A stretch of 19,402 nt of DNA from JAYRWN01 sp041917975 (lineage in GTDB: Bacteria; Bacteroidota; Bacteroidia; Chitinophagales; Saprospiraceae). The stretch is from NCBI GenBank assembly GCA_041917975.1, contig JAYRWN010000063.1, positions 1-19,402 of the forward strand, written 5' to 3'. Below are positions 1 through 8,202 of this stretch, piece by piece. Made by a program: the position numbers and the translations under genes. Position 1 is the stretch's first letter. Each line of letters starts with the position of its first letter. The notes beneath the pieces were generated by a model. The model saw nothing but the letters and a program-made list of their open reading frames with translations. It was not told the origin of the DNA and made no database searches.

Positions 1-399
1 AGCACTAAATAATCGATGTGGAAAATATTGGATGAGGTTAGTCAACGTAAGGTTATGGACAATTTTTTCATAAGGTCCATTGGAAGCTACGCACGCTTCG
101 ATCGGCAGGTTTTTGACCAATTCGCTGGCACCCTCAATCTCTTTTAACTCGTTGGCAAAAGCGATAAAACTGTTTTCACGAAATGTCTGGACTATAGTCT
201 CTGGCAGTTTGACTTGCCATTTATTTTCTACGTAAGCTATACAATTGGCCATAGTAGTACCGGGAAACTGGGCGATGGCTTCTTCATTGGACAATGGAAT
301 GCCCAGTTTACGTACTTCTTCTGCGAATACCCGGTTAGCGATGGGTTCACTATCTACCAATACACCATCACAATCAAAAATTATTAAGTCCCAATTCAT
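1..399 (-). CDS. HAD-superfamily hydrolase (phosphatase/phosphoglucomutase-like), partial
   Basis: The gene is open from its ATG (399-397) to the left edge, so only the first 133 residues are visible. The N-terminus reads DLIIFDCDGVLVDSEP, the HAD motif I (DxDGxxxDS) with nucleophile Asp9 and acid/base Asp11. A mostly helical cap-like segment follows (about residues 18-85). Around residue 105 is VASNGP, which fits motif II (hydrophobic strand then Ser/Thr). Motifs III and IV lie outside the window. This layout is typical of the subclass I HAD phosphatases (beta-phosphoglucomutase, phosphoglycolate phosphatase, YniC-like); the substrate cannot be told. Its ATG overlaps the stop of the upstream ypdA-like gene as ATGA, so translation is probably coupled and it is the third gene of a usp-ypdA-HAD operon. 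Confidence 0.88.
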   Translation of the reverse strand, partial: MNWDLIIFDCDGVLVDSEPIANRVFAEEVRKLGIPLSNEEAIAQFPGTTMANCIAYVENKWQVKLPETIVQTFRENSFIAFANELKEIEGASELVKNLPIEACVASNGPYEKIVHNLTLTNLIQYFPHRLFSA

Positions 400-1373
400 G
401 AGGATGATCTTTTACGCAAGATATGGTCAATGATTTTAGTGGCATGGTCACGGCTGTTTTCAATGAATAACTTATTGGTTTCCATACCGGCGCAGACCAC
501 TCCGGCTACGTACATATTTGGCCGCGATGATTCAAAATCCTCCATGTTACACACCGGTGCATGAGCAACATTTTGACTTAACTCTATACCCAAACGCTTT
601 AAAAAGTCAAAATTCGGATGGTATCCAGTTAATGCTAACACAAAATCGTTGGCTAAGGTTAATGAACCGAGGGGAGTGGCTAAGTCTATTTCTTCCGGAC
701 GGATAGCAGTTACTATTGAATTAAAATAGGCTTTGATCGAACCTTCTTTTAACCGATTTTCAATGTTGGGCTTAATCCAATATTTGATGGTGTCCTTCAG
801 TCGGTCCTTGCGAACCACTAATGTGACTTCGGCTCCTTTATAATAAGCTTCCAGGGCAGCGTCACAGGCTGAGTTTCCTGCCCCGATGATTACTAGCTTT
901 TGGCGATAATAAGGAAAGGCGTCTCGGTAATAATGACTGACTTTCGTTAAAGTTTCTCCCGGTATATTCAGGAGGTTAGGTTGGTCATAAAAACCTGTAG
1001 CCACAATGACATGCTGGGCCAGATATTGACTACGGGAGGTCGTAATCTCAAATTTATCGTTTGACGAGGAATGTACCTCTAAAACCTCTTCATAAAGATG
1101 AAGGTTAAGACGATATTTTTCTACAACCCGGCGATAATACTCCAGCGCTTCCTGGCGCTGTGGCTTATCATGGATAGATACAAACGGGACTTCTCCTACT
1201 TCCAGGAGCGCAGAGGTAGAAAAAAAAGTCATGTTGGTGGGAAAGTGATAAATGGCATTCACCAACACGCCTTTTTCCAGCACGACATAAGACAGCCCTG
1301 CCCGACTTGCTTCTACTGCACAGGCCAACCCTATTGGGCCTCCGCCGATAATTGCAACATCAAAAAAAATCAT
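396..1373 (-). CDS. ypdA: YpdA-family FAD/NAD(P)H oxidoreductase (putative bacillithiol disulfide reductase)
   Basis: A 325-residue flavoprotein. The N-terminal FAD-binding Rossmann motif is GGGPIG at residues 10-15, an ATGFYD segment lies at 125-130, and a second dinucleotide motif GAGNSACDAALE lies at 164-175. There is no CxxC redox pair, which separates it from thioredoxin reductase and fits the YpdA family, known as NADPH-dependent bacillithiol disulfide reductases; Bacteroidota are among the groups reported to make bacillithiol. Residue 14 is Ile where staphylococcal YpdA is reported to carry a functionally important Cys. The start codon overlaps the stop of the upstream usp gene as ATGA, and the stop overlaps the HAD start in the same way. 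A run of eight T follows the start ATG. Family membership is strong; the exact substrate is inferred from the family. Confidence 0.88.
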   Translation of the reverse strand: MIFFDVAIIGGGPIGLACAVEASRAGLSYVVLEKGVLVNAIYHFPTNMTFFSTSALLEVGEVPFVSIHDKPQRQEALEYYRRVVEKYRLNLHLYEEVLEVHSSSNDKFEITTSRSQYLAQHVIVATGFYDQPNLLNIPGETLTKVSHYYRDAFPYYRQKLVIIGAGNSACDAALEAYYKGAEVTLVVRKDRLKDTIKYWIKPNIENRLKEGSIKAYFNSIVTAIRPEEIDLATPLGSLTLANDFVLALTGYHPNFDFLKRLGIELSQNVAHAPVCNMEDFESSRPNMYVAGVVCAGMETNKLFIENSRDHATKIIDHILRKRSSS

Positions 1374-2152
1374 TCCGGCAGTAACAAAAAAGGTGTTTTT
1401 ACATCCACATCAGCTTTGGTGAAACGGCTGGAAGTAAATATTTTTTCAAAAAAACCGCGATTGCGTTTAATCATACAAAGCACATCATATATTTCACCGG
1501 ATTTAGCTACTCCGCTGGGTAGTTCACCATTAGTTAATTCTTTCGCGCCGGCCCAAACCTCTCCCAGCATAGCCTGAGAGGATAAAGCTTCTTCGTCTTC
1601 AACAGTAACGGTAACATGCAAAGTGCGTACTTTGGCATTTAAGGATAGAGCCAGGTTCTTCAGTGGTTTTAAAATATCAGGAGCTGACTGGTCCAATTTG
1701 CGGAAGGCAAATAAAAAATTTCTGGGTGATTGTAATTCGGCAGTTTGAGGGATGATCAACAGAGGGATGTTACTGGCTTTAATTAGGCCACCTACGGTAC
1801 TGCCATAGGTAATGTCAGGGTCAGCGGATTCTCCCTGTGCACCGAGAATGATTAAGTCAACCTCTTTTCCGGTAGCCAGTCTGAAAATAGCATTGGCCGG
1901 ATCACCTTTCAGTACTACTTTCTCCACTATAGTCTTTGCCTCCGGGAAAGTTGTAGCCAGGATATCAGTTAATTTCTGGTGGTGATCACTGTTCAGGATT
2001 TCATCGAGACTAACCAGTGAATCAGATCGCGAAATTGTCTGATAGACATGCACCAAATATAATTCTGCATTTAAGTCGTTAGCCAAACCAATGGCGTATT
2101 TTAGGGCATGAATAGCTGAATTGGAATAATCAATAGGAACTAAAAATCTCAT
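1370..2152 (-). CDS. Tandem universal stress protein (UspA family)
   Basis: A 260-residue protein made of two Usp units. The first (residues 1-136) opens with MRFLVPIDYS and carries an intact ATP-binding signature G-2x-G-9x-G-S: Gly104, Gly107, Gly117, Ser118. The second (about 144-260) starts FLFAFRKLDQSAPDIL and ends with a strand PFLLLPE; it has the Usp fold pattern but no recognisable glycine nucleotide signature, so it is probably non-binding. Tandem Usp proteins of this size with a degenerate second half are common in Bacteroidota. It is the first gene of a tightly overlapping unit with ypdA and a HAD hydrolase. The 69-base gap upstream, after the dehydrogenase stop, is AT-rich and shows no clear terminator or TAnnTTTG box, so read-through from the dehydrogenase gene is possible. 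Confidence 0.9.
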   Translation of the reverse strand: MRFLVPIDYSNSAIHALKYAIGLANDLNAELYLVHVYQTISRSDSLVSLDEILNSDHHQKLTDILATTFPEAKTIVEKVVLKGDPANAIFRLATGKEVDLIILGAQGESADPDITYGSTVGGLIKASNIPLLIIPQTAELQSPRNFLFAFRKLDQSAPDILKPLKNLALSLNAKVRTLHVTVTVEDEEALSSQAMLGEVWAGAKELTNGELPSGVAKSGEIYDVLCMIKRNRGFFEKIFTSSRFTKADVDVKTPFLLLPE

Positions 2153-2221
2153 AATTTTATTTATTGTTTAGTATTTTATTGCAATCAAGAGCCTTTTTAA
2201 CGCATAAAAACCAATTTTATT

Positions 2222-3067
2222 CTATTTTGGTTCAATAAGCTGCAAAAATTCTTCGGTAAACAGGTCCGGCATCAGAGGCTGGTCGGAAATGGCATATTTA
2301 TCAAAATCCTTTTCTCCAAGTTCACGCAGAACATCTTCGTCGATAAAAAATTTCCCAGTAGTTTGCCGGGGGTCCATGGCTAATATGGCTGCAGTGGCAT
2401 CAGCCATAATATCAGTTGTACGCGATTTTTGGATCATATCACTGCCGCCCAATAAATTCATAACAGCCGCCGTTGCAATGGTAGTTTTTGGCCATAGCGC
2501 ATTGCAGCCGATATGGTAAGGCCTGAACTCTTCCGCCAACCCCAGCATACACAAGCTCATGTTGAATTTGGAAATCGTATAGGCGACATGTGGTCCAAAA
2601 AAAGCGGGATGAAGATTTAAGGGGGGCGACAATGTTAGCACATGAGCGTGGGCTGACTTTTTTAGGTATGGTAAACAAAGTTTGGTAGTTAAATAAGTGC
2701 CGCGGTAATTAATTTGATGCATGAGATCAAAGCGCTTCATATCCAGATGTTCAGCCGGGCTAAGCTGGATGGCACTGGCATTATTAATGACAAAATCCAA
2801 ACCACCAAAGGTCTGGACAGTCAGATCCACGGCCTGTAGGACCTGATCTTCGTAACGTATATCCACAGCGAGAGGTAACGCTTGTCCACCAGCTGCCCGA
2901 ATTTCTTCAGCTGCGGTATAAATGGTACCGGGTAACTGCGGATGTGGTTCGGTGGTTTTAGCCAAAATAGCAACATTGGCGCCCAATCCAGCTAATTTTA
3001 CTGCAATGGCCTTGCCAATACCCCGGCTACCTCCAGTGATCAAAACCGATTTTTGTTTAAAATCCAT
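2222..3067 (-). CDS. Short-chain dehydrogenase/reductase, HSDL2-like
   Basis: A 281-residue classical SDR when started at the ATG 3067-3065. The open frame extends to a TTG at 3220, but those extra residues precede the usual SDR start and are not dehydrogenase-like. Visible elements: cofactor motif TGGSRGIG at 11-18, NNAS at 95-98, Asn120, catalytic Ser147, and YTISK giving Tyr163/Lys167. The stretches SPPLNLHP and NALWPKT closely resemble hydroxysteroid dehydrogenase-like protein 2 (HSDL2), a lipid-linked SDR subfamily whose bacterial members are uncharacterised as far as I know. No SCP2 lipid-binding domain is fused here, unlike human HSDL2. The substrate is likely a hydroxyacyl or other lipid-type alcohol, by family only. 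It is divergent from the propeller gene at 3220 and lies 69 bases upstream of usp. Confidence 0.88.
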   Translation of the reverse strand: MDFKQKSVLITGGSRGIGKAIAVKLAGLGANVAILAKTTEPHPQLPGTIYTAAEEIRAAGGQALPLAVDIRYEDQVLQAVDLTVQTFGGLDFVINNASAIQLSPAEHLDMKRFDLMHQINYRGTYLTTKLCLPYLKKSAHAHVLTLSPPLNLHPAFFGPHVAYTISKFNMSLCMLGLAEEFRPYHIGCNALWPKTTIATAAVMNLLGGSDMIQKSRTTDIMADATAAILAMDPRQTTGKFFIDEDVLRELGEKDFDKYAISDQPLMPDLFTEEFLQLIEPK

Positions 3068-3219
3068 ATTAATGCGATAATTCTGGGATAATATAAGAAA
3101 ACTGGACCAAAATTCCAGCCATTGGAAGGTGGAGAAGTTAGAAGATTGATAATAATGCTTGATGGAACATTTGTAAAAACCCCTGATCTGCCCTATTTTC
3201 CGCGACAAATTGTAAATCA
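3068..3219. promoter_or_regulatory. Divergent intergenic region between the SDR and propeller genes
   Basis: This 152-base gap separates two divergent starts, so it should hold promoters for both directions. On the plus strand AACATTTG at 3166-3173 matches the Bacteroidota -7 consensus TAnnTTTG except at its first base, with ATTG at 3145-3148 about 17 bases upstream as a possible -33 element. Transcription would start near 3180, leaving a leader of about 40 bases. No convincing box was seen on the minus strand. No strong Shine-Dalgarno sequence precedes either ATG. Confidence 0.35.
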
Positions 3220-6200
3220 ATGAAAAAAATCATCCTTACCGCCGCGATGTTTACGTTGGTCTTCAGCGTAATGGGACAAAGAAAAAAGACTGTCCCAGTA
3301 GTTACAGCTCCCCCACCGGCTCCACAGCAGGTGGAACCGGGAACATACTTCAAAGCTGCTAAATGGCGAAATATAGGCCCATTTAGAGGCGGACGTTCCG
3401 TAGCAGCAAGCGGAGTAGTGGACAATCCGCTGGTTTATTATATGGGTACGGTAGGCGGAGGTGTTTGGAAAAGTGAAGATGCCGGGATTTCCTGGAAAAA
3501 CATTTCTGATGGTTATTTTTCGACCGCTTCCGTTGGAGCAGTTAGTGTGGCCGAAAGCGATGCCAATGTAGTTTATGTTGGGATGGGAGAACATGCACCC
3601 CGGGGTGTGATGACCTCTTATGGTAACGGAGTTTACAAGTCCACCGATGCTGGCAAAACCTGGACTAAAATGGGGCTGGAACCGACCCGTCACATCTCCG
3701 GGATAAGTATTCATCCTGGTGACCCGGACCTCGTCTATGTAGCTGCACAAGGAGCACTGCACGGAGCAAGCGAGGACAGAGGAGTATATAAATCTGCAGA
3801 TGGCGGCAAATCTTGGAAAAAGGTGCTTTATGTGGATGAAAATACCGGCTGTAGTGATCTTAGTATGGATATGACTAATCCCCGTATTTTGTATGCCGCG
3901 ATGTGGGATCACCGACGATTACCCTGGGAAGTGCGTAGTGGAGGTAAAGGTAGTGGCATTTATAAAAGTGTTGATGGGGGTGAAACCTGGACACGTCTTG
4001 ATAAAGGCTTACCCAAAGAATTGGGTAAAATAGGCCTTTCGGTATCCAGAGCCAACCCCAATAAAGTCTATGCAGTAATCGAATCTGACTCCCAAAAAGA
4101 ACAAGGGGGAGTTTTTGTATCAGACGATGCCGGTACATCCTGGTCCCGCATCAGTAAAGATCACCGTACCGTGCAGCGTGCCTGGTATTATATAGAAATA
4201 TTTGCTGACCCGCAGAATGAAAATGTGGCTTATGTTCTGGCTCCGCCGATGTTAAAAACCATTGATGGAGGCAAAACCTGGCAGGTGATGGAAACCATGC
4301 ACGGGGACCATCACGGCTTATGGATAAACCCCAAAAACAGCAAGAATATGATCCTGGCTGATGACGGTGGTGCTGTCATATCTTTTAATGGCGGCGAAAC
4401 ATGGAGCCATCAAAAACACGCCACCGCCCAAATGTACCGCATCAATGCAGACAATTTGTTTCCATATAATGTGTATGGAGGGCAACAGGACAACACCTCG
4501 GTAAAAATAGCCAGTCGTAGTACATATGGTTATAGCATTGGTGAACGTGACTGGACCTATTCAGCAGGTGGGGAAAGTGCATTTCTGGCCTTTAACCCGG
4601 ATGACCCCCGGTTGGTACTCGGGGGTAGTTACCAGGGAACTATAGAAGTGCTCGATAATTATACAATGGAAGGCAAGGGTATCATGGAACGTCCCTTTAA
4701 TTACCTGTCCATGACGCCAAAAAATATGATGTACCGGTTTAATTGGAACGCTCCGATCATTTGGTCGGCGCATGAACCTAACACGTTTTACCATGGCGGT
4801 AACGTATTGTTTAAAACCAATGACTATGGGAAGAATTGGTCGGTAGCCTCACCGGATCTTAGCCGACACGACACGACTAAAATGGGGTTAAGCGGAGTAC
4901 CCTACACTAACGAAGGCGCTGGAGGTGAAAATTATGGCACCATTCTTTATGTTAAAGAATCCCCCCAGGAACCAGGAGTGATTTGGGTAGGTAGTGACGA
5001 CGGGTTAGTACATGTTACCCGGGATAATTGCAAAACCTGGACCAACGTCACTCCAGTGGGATTACAGGAATGTATGATCAACTGCATCGAGATTTCACCA
5101 CATGACCCGGCGACCATTTATTTAGCCACTACCAGATATAAATTTAACGATTTTACTCCCGCTCTTTATAAATCTGCTAACGGAGGACAAACATGGGAAC
5201 AAATTAATCAAGGCATCCCTTATGGAGCATTTACCCGGGTAATCCGGGAGGACACGGAAAGAAAAGAATTGTTGTTTGCCGGGACGGAAACAGGCCTTTA
5301 CAGCAGTTATGATGGTGGTATACACTGGCATGCCTTCCAGTTAAACTTACCAGTAACGCCCATCACCGACCTAAAAGTACACCAAGGAGATCTTATCGCA
5401 GCCACAGCTGGAAGATCATTTTGGATTTTTGATGACCTTCATCTTTTGCGTCAGCTGCCAGCAGTGAATACCCAGGATCAGCTCGTCCTTTTCCAACCAG
5501 AACCTACTTATCGCGTTTCGGGAGGTAGTAGCATGGATCGCAACATTAGCGTGGATGATAACTCCACCTTTAACTCCAACACCGCCGGTACTAATCCGGC
5601 TACCGGGGTGGTACTTTATTATCAGTTGCCTACCAAATTAGACAGTGTTTTCGACTTAAAACTGGAAATTTTGACAAAAGATGGGCAACTGATACGGTCT
5701 TACGCTAACAAGGCCGATGAAAAGCATGAGAGTTATGAAGGCGCTCCTCCACCCAATCCTGTACTCCCTGCTAAAGCAGGCTTAAACCGCGCCGTGTGGG
5801 ATATGCGTTACCCCATTTTACGAGGAGTGCCAGCCATCTACATAGAGGGTAGTTACCGTGGACACAAAGTTCCTCCCGGCGAATACTGGGCCCGGATTAC
5901 TTATCAGGGCAAATCAGCAGAAACGGCCATAAAAATTATTCCGGATCCCCGCATTAATGCTACTGAGGCTGATTACATAGACCAGCATCAGATGATGATG
6001 GACATCGAAAAAAAGATCAACGAAATGCATGACCTGGTGAACATCGTGCGCAGGATGAAAAAACAGATCGAAGACTTAAAAGAAAAAACAGCAGGGCAAT
6101 CAGCTTATGCATTGGTGGAAGCAAAACTTATGGTCACGCAACAAAAACTCACGGCATGGGAAGAAACCATCGTTCCGGTTAAAGCGCAATGTTATGATGA

Positions 6201-6423
6201 TGCGACTAATTTTGAGAACAAATTCAGCGGGGACTACATCTTTTTGAAAGGAGAGATGGACAGCAACATCCCCCAGGTAACCAAAGGACAAAAGGAACAG
6301 TGGACTATGCTAAATCAACGCTGGGCGGAGCTTAAAAAACAGCAGGAAGCCCTGTTCGCCGAAATAAAAATGATCAATGGCTCTTTATATGAACTTGATT
6401 TACCGACTATTGGTATGTTTTGA
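3220..6423 (+). CDS. Secreted Asp-box (BNR) beta-propeller protein, VPS10/sortilin-like
   Basis: A 1067-residue exported protein. Residues 1-20 form a signal peptide (MKKIILT..., hydrophobic core, end at MGQ), followed by a Pro/Ala-rich linker (about 26-40). I count eleven Asp boxes of the SxDxGxxW type: residues 85-92, 141-148, 192-199, 250-257, 301-308, 347-354, 388-395, 533-540, 600-607, 652-659 and 696-703. That is enough for two propellers, as in the 10-bladed VPS10/sortilin fold and GH74-like proteins. The motif HGDHHGLWINP (361-371) is typical of this Bacteroidota family. The C-terminal quarter contains a beta-rich region (about 780-910) and a Lys/Glu-rich coiled coil (about 920-1010). 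Databases often call such proteins glycosyl hydrolases, but I see no evidence that settles catalysis. It is first in a four-gene plus-strand run and overlaps the next gene. Confidence 0.88.
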   Translation: MKKIILTAAMFTLVFSVMGQRKKTVPVVTAPPPAPQQVEPGTYFKAAKWRNIGPFRGGRSVAASGVVDNPLVYYMGTVGGGVWKSEDAGISWKNISDGYFSTASVGAVSVAESDANVVYVGMGEHAPRGVMTSYGNGVYKSTDAGKTWTKMGLEPTRHISGISIHPGDPDLVYVAAQGALHGASEDRGVYKSADGGKSWKKVLYVDENTGCSDLSMDMTNPRILYAAMWDHRRLPWEVRSGGKGSGIYKSVDGGETWTRLDKGLPKELGKIGLSVSRANPNKVYAVIESDSQKEQGGVFVSDDAGTSWSRISKDHRTVQRAWYYIEIFADPQNENVAYVLAPPMLKTIDGGKTWQVMETMHGDHHGLWINPKNSKNMILADDGGAVISFNGGETWSHQKHATAQMYRINADNLFPYNVYGGQQDNTSVKIASRSTYGYSIGERDWTYSAGGESAFLAFNPDDPRLVLGGSYQGTIEVLDNYTMEGKGIMERPFNYLSMTPKNMMYRFNWNAPIIWSAHEPNTFYHGGNVLFKTNDYGKNWSVASPDLSRHDTTKMGLSGVPYTNEGAGGENYGTILYVKESPQEPGVIWVGSDDGLVHVTRDNCKTWTNVTPVGLQECMINCIEISPHDPATIYLATTRYKFNDFTPALYKSANGGQTWEQINQGIPYGAFTRVIREDTERKELLFAGTETGLYSSYDGGIHWHAFQLNLPVTPITDLKVHQGDLIAATAGRSFWIFDDLHLLRQLPAVNTQDQLVLFQPEPTYRVSGGSSMDRNISVDDNSTFNSNTAGTNPATGVVLYYQLPTKLDSVFDLKLEILTKDGQLIRSYANKADEKHESYEGAPPPNPVLPAKAGLNRAVWDMRYPILRGVPAIYIEGSYRGHKVPPGEYWARITYQGKSAETAIKIIPDPRINATEADYIDQHQMMMDIEKKINEMHDLVNIVRRMKKQIEDLKEKTAGQSAYALVEAKLMVTQQKLTAWEETIVPVKAQCYDDATNFENKFSGDYIFLKGEMDSNIPQVTKGQKEQWTMLNQRWAELKKQQEALFAEIKMINGSLYELDLPTIGMF

Positions 6424-7681
6424 GCCCAGAATTAGGATCTGCCGACAGGGTATAAGGCTGTGGATTGCCTCTTATATATTTTTGGCCGTGCCAATGATCA
6501 ATTTTTGTCAGGCACAGTCAAAATTGCTGATCAAGACAGTAGATAGTCTTGTACGTCATGAAACTAATTCAACAACTTTAGCCGGAGCCGTCGTTTTGAT
6601 CAAGCACAAAGGTAGAATAATCCATTGCCAAGCATACGGATCAGCCAGGCGATATGATGATGACCAAAAGCGATTGACGAAAGAAGAAGTAATGACTGAT
6701 GAGCACTTGTTTGATTTAGCTTCTTTGACTAAAGTTGTAGCAACCACTACCGGCATCATGATGCTCATTGATCAACATAAACTGAAGCCTGATGATGCAG
6801 TAAGCCGGTTTATTCCTGAATTTTCCTCGCAAGAAAAGCAAACTATAACCGTCCGACATTTACTTACCCACACTTCCGGCATGACAGAATGGTACCCCAT
6901 GTATTACCGAGCAAATACACGGCAGGAAGCCTATCGTTTAATCTCAGCGCTGCCTCTAAAATATCAGATTGGGCAAGAGCGTCATTATAGCGACCTGGGG
7001 TTTACCATCCTGGGCCAGATTATTGAAGTGGTATCAAAGCAGCCTCTCGAAAGATTTGTACAAGAAGCCATCTTTACCCCGTTGAGGATGAAGCAAACTA
7101 TGTATCTTCCTGTTAAACAGGACTATCAAGGTCCTATTGCTGCAACGTCCCTGGGAAACCCATATGAGAAACGGATGGTTTATGACCCTTCTTTGGGCTT
7201 TAAAGTTCCTGATCTGGACCCGGATAGCTGGACCGGATGGCGGAATTATATTTTAATTGGTGAAGTCAACGATGGTAATGCCTGGTATGCCGGCCAAGGT
7301 GTATCAGGAGCAGCGGGGTTGTTTGCAACGGTTAAAGACTTGCAAACATTTTTAGATTTTATCATGCACCCTGAAAGAACAAAACTCATTGCACCCTCGG
7401 TGATCCGACAATTTTTAACCCAGGATAAATGGAAAAACGGTTTAGGATGGATGATGGACCCAGGCAGCAGCTTTATGAAAAATGCACCCACCGGCACCTT
7501 TGGTCACACTGGATTTACCGGAACCAGCCTGGTGGTTATCCCGTCTGCTGACCTGTCCATGATCTTTCTTACTAACCGGCAACATACCGGGCTTAATCAT
7601 CGGGGAGAGTACTACAATGTCGGCGCCTTGCGGGAAAAACTGTTTAAAGCTTTATTAGATTATCTTCATGAAAAGCAATAG
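6377..7681 (+). CDS. Exported serine hydrolase, beta-lactamase/class C penicillin-binding family (peptidase S12-like)
   Basis: Up to 434 residues. The catalytic SxxK is SLTK (Ser116-Lys119), the tyrosine motif is YSD (204-206, in place of YxN), HLLTHTSGM follows the first domain at 161-169, and the KTG-equivalent is HTG (377-379) in HTGFTGTS. These are the hallmarks of the beta-lactamase-related serine hydrolases that include class C beta-lactamases, D-Ala-D-Ala peptidases and esterases, so the substrate is open. A hydrophobic stretch at about 28-40 and a QAQ cleavage-like site at 45-47 indicate export. The start is uncertain: ATG 6377 and ATG 6389 both lie inside the upstream propeller gene and give an unusually long n-region, and no ATG lies between them and the hydrophobic core. 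A non-ATG start nearer the core is possible. The next gene starts 23 bases downstream. Confidence 0.87.
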   Translation: MALYMNLIYRLLVCFEPRIRICRQGIRLWIASYIFLAVPMINFCQAQSKLLIKTVDSLVRHETNSTTLAGAVVLIKHKGRIIHCQAYGSARRYDDDQKRLTKEEVMTDEHLFDLASLTKVVATTTGIMMLIDQHKLKPDDAVSRFIPEFSSQEKQTITVRHLLTHTSGMTEWYPMYYRANTRQEAYRLISALPLKYQIGQERHYSDLGFTILGQIIEVVSKQPLERFVQEAIFTPLRMKQTMYLPVKQDYQGPIAATSLGNPYEKRMVYDPSLGFKVPDLDPDSWTGWRNYILIGEVNDGNAWYAGQGVSGAAGLFATVKDLQTFLDFIMHPERTKLIAPSVIRQFLTQDKWKNGLGWMMDPGSSFMKNAPTGTFGHTGFTGTSLVVIPSADLSMIFLTNRQHTGLNHRGEYYNVGALREKLFKALLDYLHEKQ

Positions 7682-7704
7682 CTTAATACCAGAAACGACT
7701 TAAA

Positions 7705-8202
7705 ATGAACATTAAAAAAGTTATTCTTTTTATTTTAATTGGGTGGTCCTCCTCTATACAGGCGCAAACTGAACTAAGTACTTTTATTCTGGTTCGGCAT
7801 GCGGAAAAGGTAGATAACAGCGCTGACCCTGACATCAACCAACAGGGTTCTGAGCGTGCTATAAGGTTGGCTGCATTGCTCAAAGAGACAAAACTTACCC
7901 ATATTTATGCTTCTGATTTTAAGCGGACCCGACTGACAGTAAAAGCCGTATCCGATGAACATCAGCTTACCCCGGAAATCTATAACAGTAAAAAAATCGA
8001 GAACTTGGCTATGGATTTACAACGGTTACCGGCCGGCTCTACGGTGTTGGTTGTCGGGCACACTAACACGACGCCTCAATTGGCCAATCTGTTATTGGGA
8101 AAACCAACCTATAGAGCCTTTGAAGAAAGCGATTATGGCAATATAATCGTCGTTACCACCGGTAAAAAACAGAGTGCCCATTCGTTGTTACTGAGGTTCT
8201 GA
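7705..8202 (+). CDS. Exported SixA-like histidine phosphatase
   Basis: A 165-residue member of the histidine phosphatase (phosphoglycerate mutase-like) superfamily of minimal SixA size. The phosphorylated histidine is His32 in LVRHAEK; Arg31 belongs to the RHG-type motif, Arg74/Arg76 in SDFKRTRLT occupy the conserved arginine region, and the second catalytic His is His119 in VVGHTNTTP. Unlike E. coli SixA, the protein begins with a signal peptide (MNIKKVILFILIGWSSSIQAQ, cleavage after about residue 21), so it should act in the periplasm or be secreted. It therefore probably does not act on cytoplasmic phosphorelay proteins; periplasmic phosphate ester hydrolysis is more likely. It lies in the same direction as the serine hydrolase (23-base gap), probably in one transcript. 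Confidence 0.87.
   Translation: MNIKKVILFILIGWSSSIQAQTELSTFILVRHAEKVDNSADPDINQQGSERAIRLAALLKETKLTHIYASDFKRTRLTVKAVSDEHQLTPEIYNSKKIENLAMDLQRLPAGSTVLVVGHTNTTPQLANLLLGKPTYRAFEESDYGNIIVVTTGKKQSAHSLLLRF

Noticed and set aside
3068..3220. N-terminal extension of the dehydrogenase to a TTG at 3220.
   Set aside because: The extra 51 residues do not resemble an SDR or a targeting sequence, and the ATG at 3067 gives the canonical start a few residues before TGGSRGIG.
3217..3912. Long minus-strand open frame (231 codons) opposite the propeller gene.
   Set aside because: Its translation is rich in His, Ile and Cys without a recognisable domain, and the plus-strand frame here is clearly coding with regular Asp boxes.
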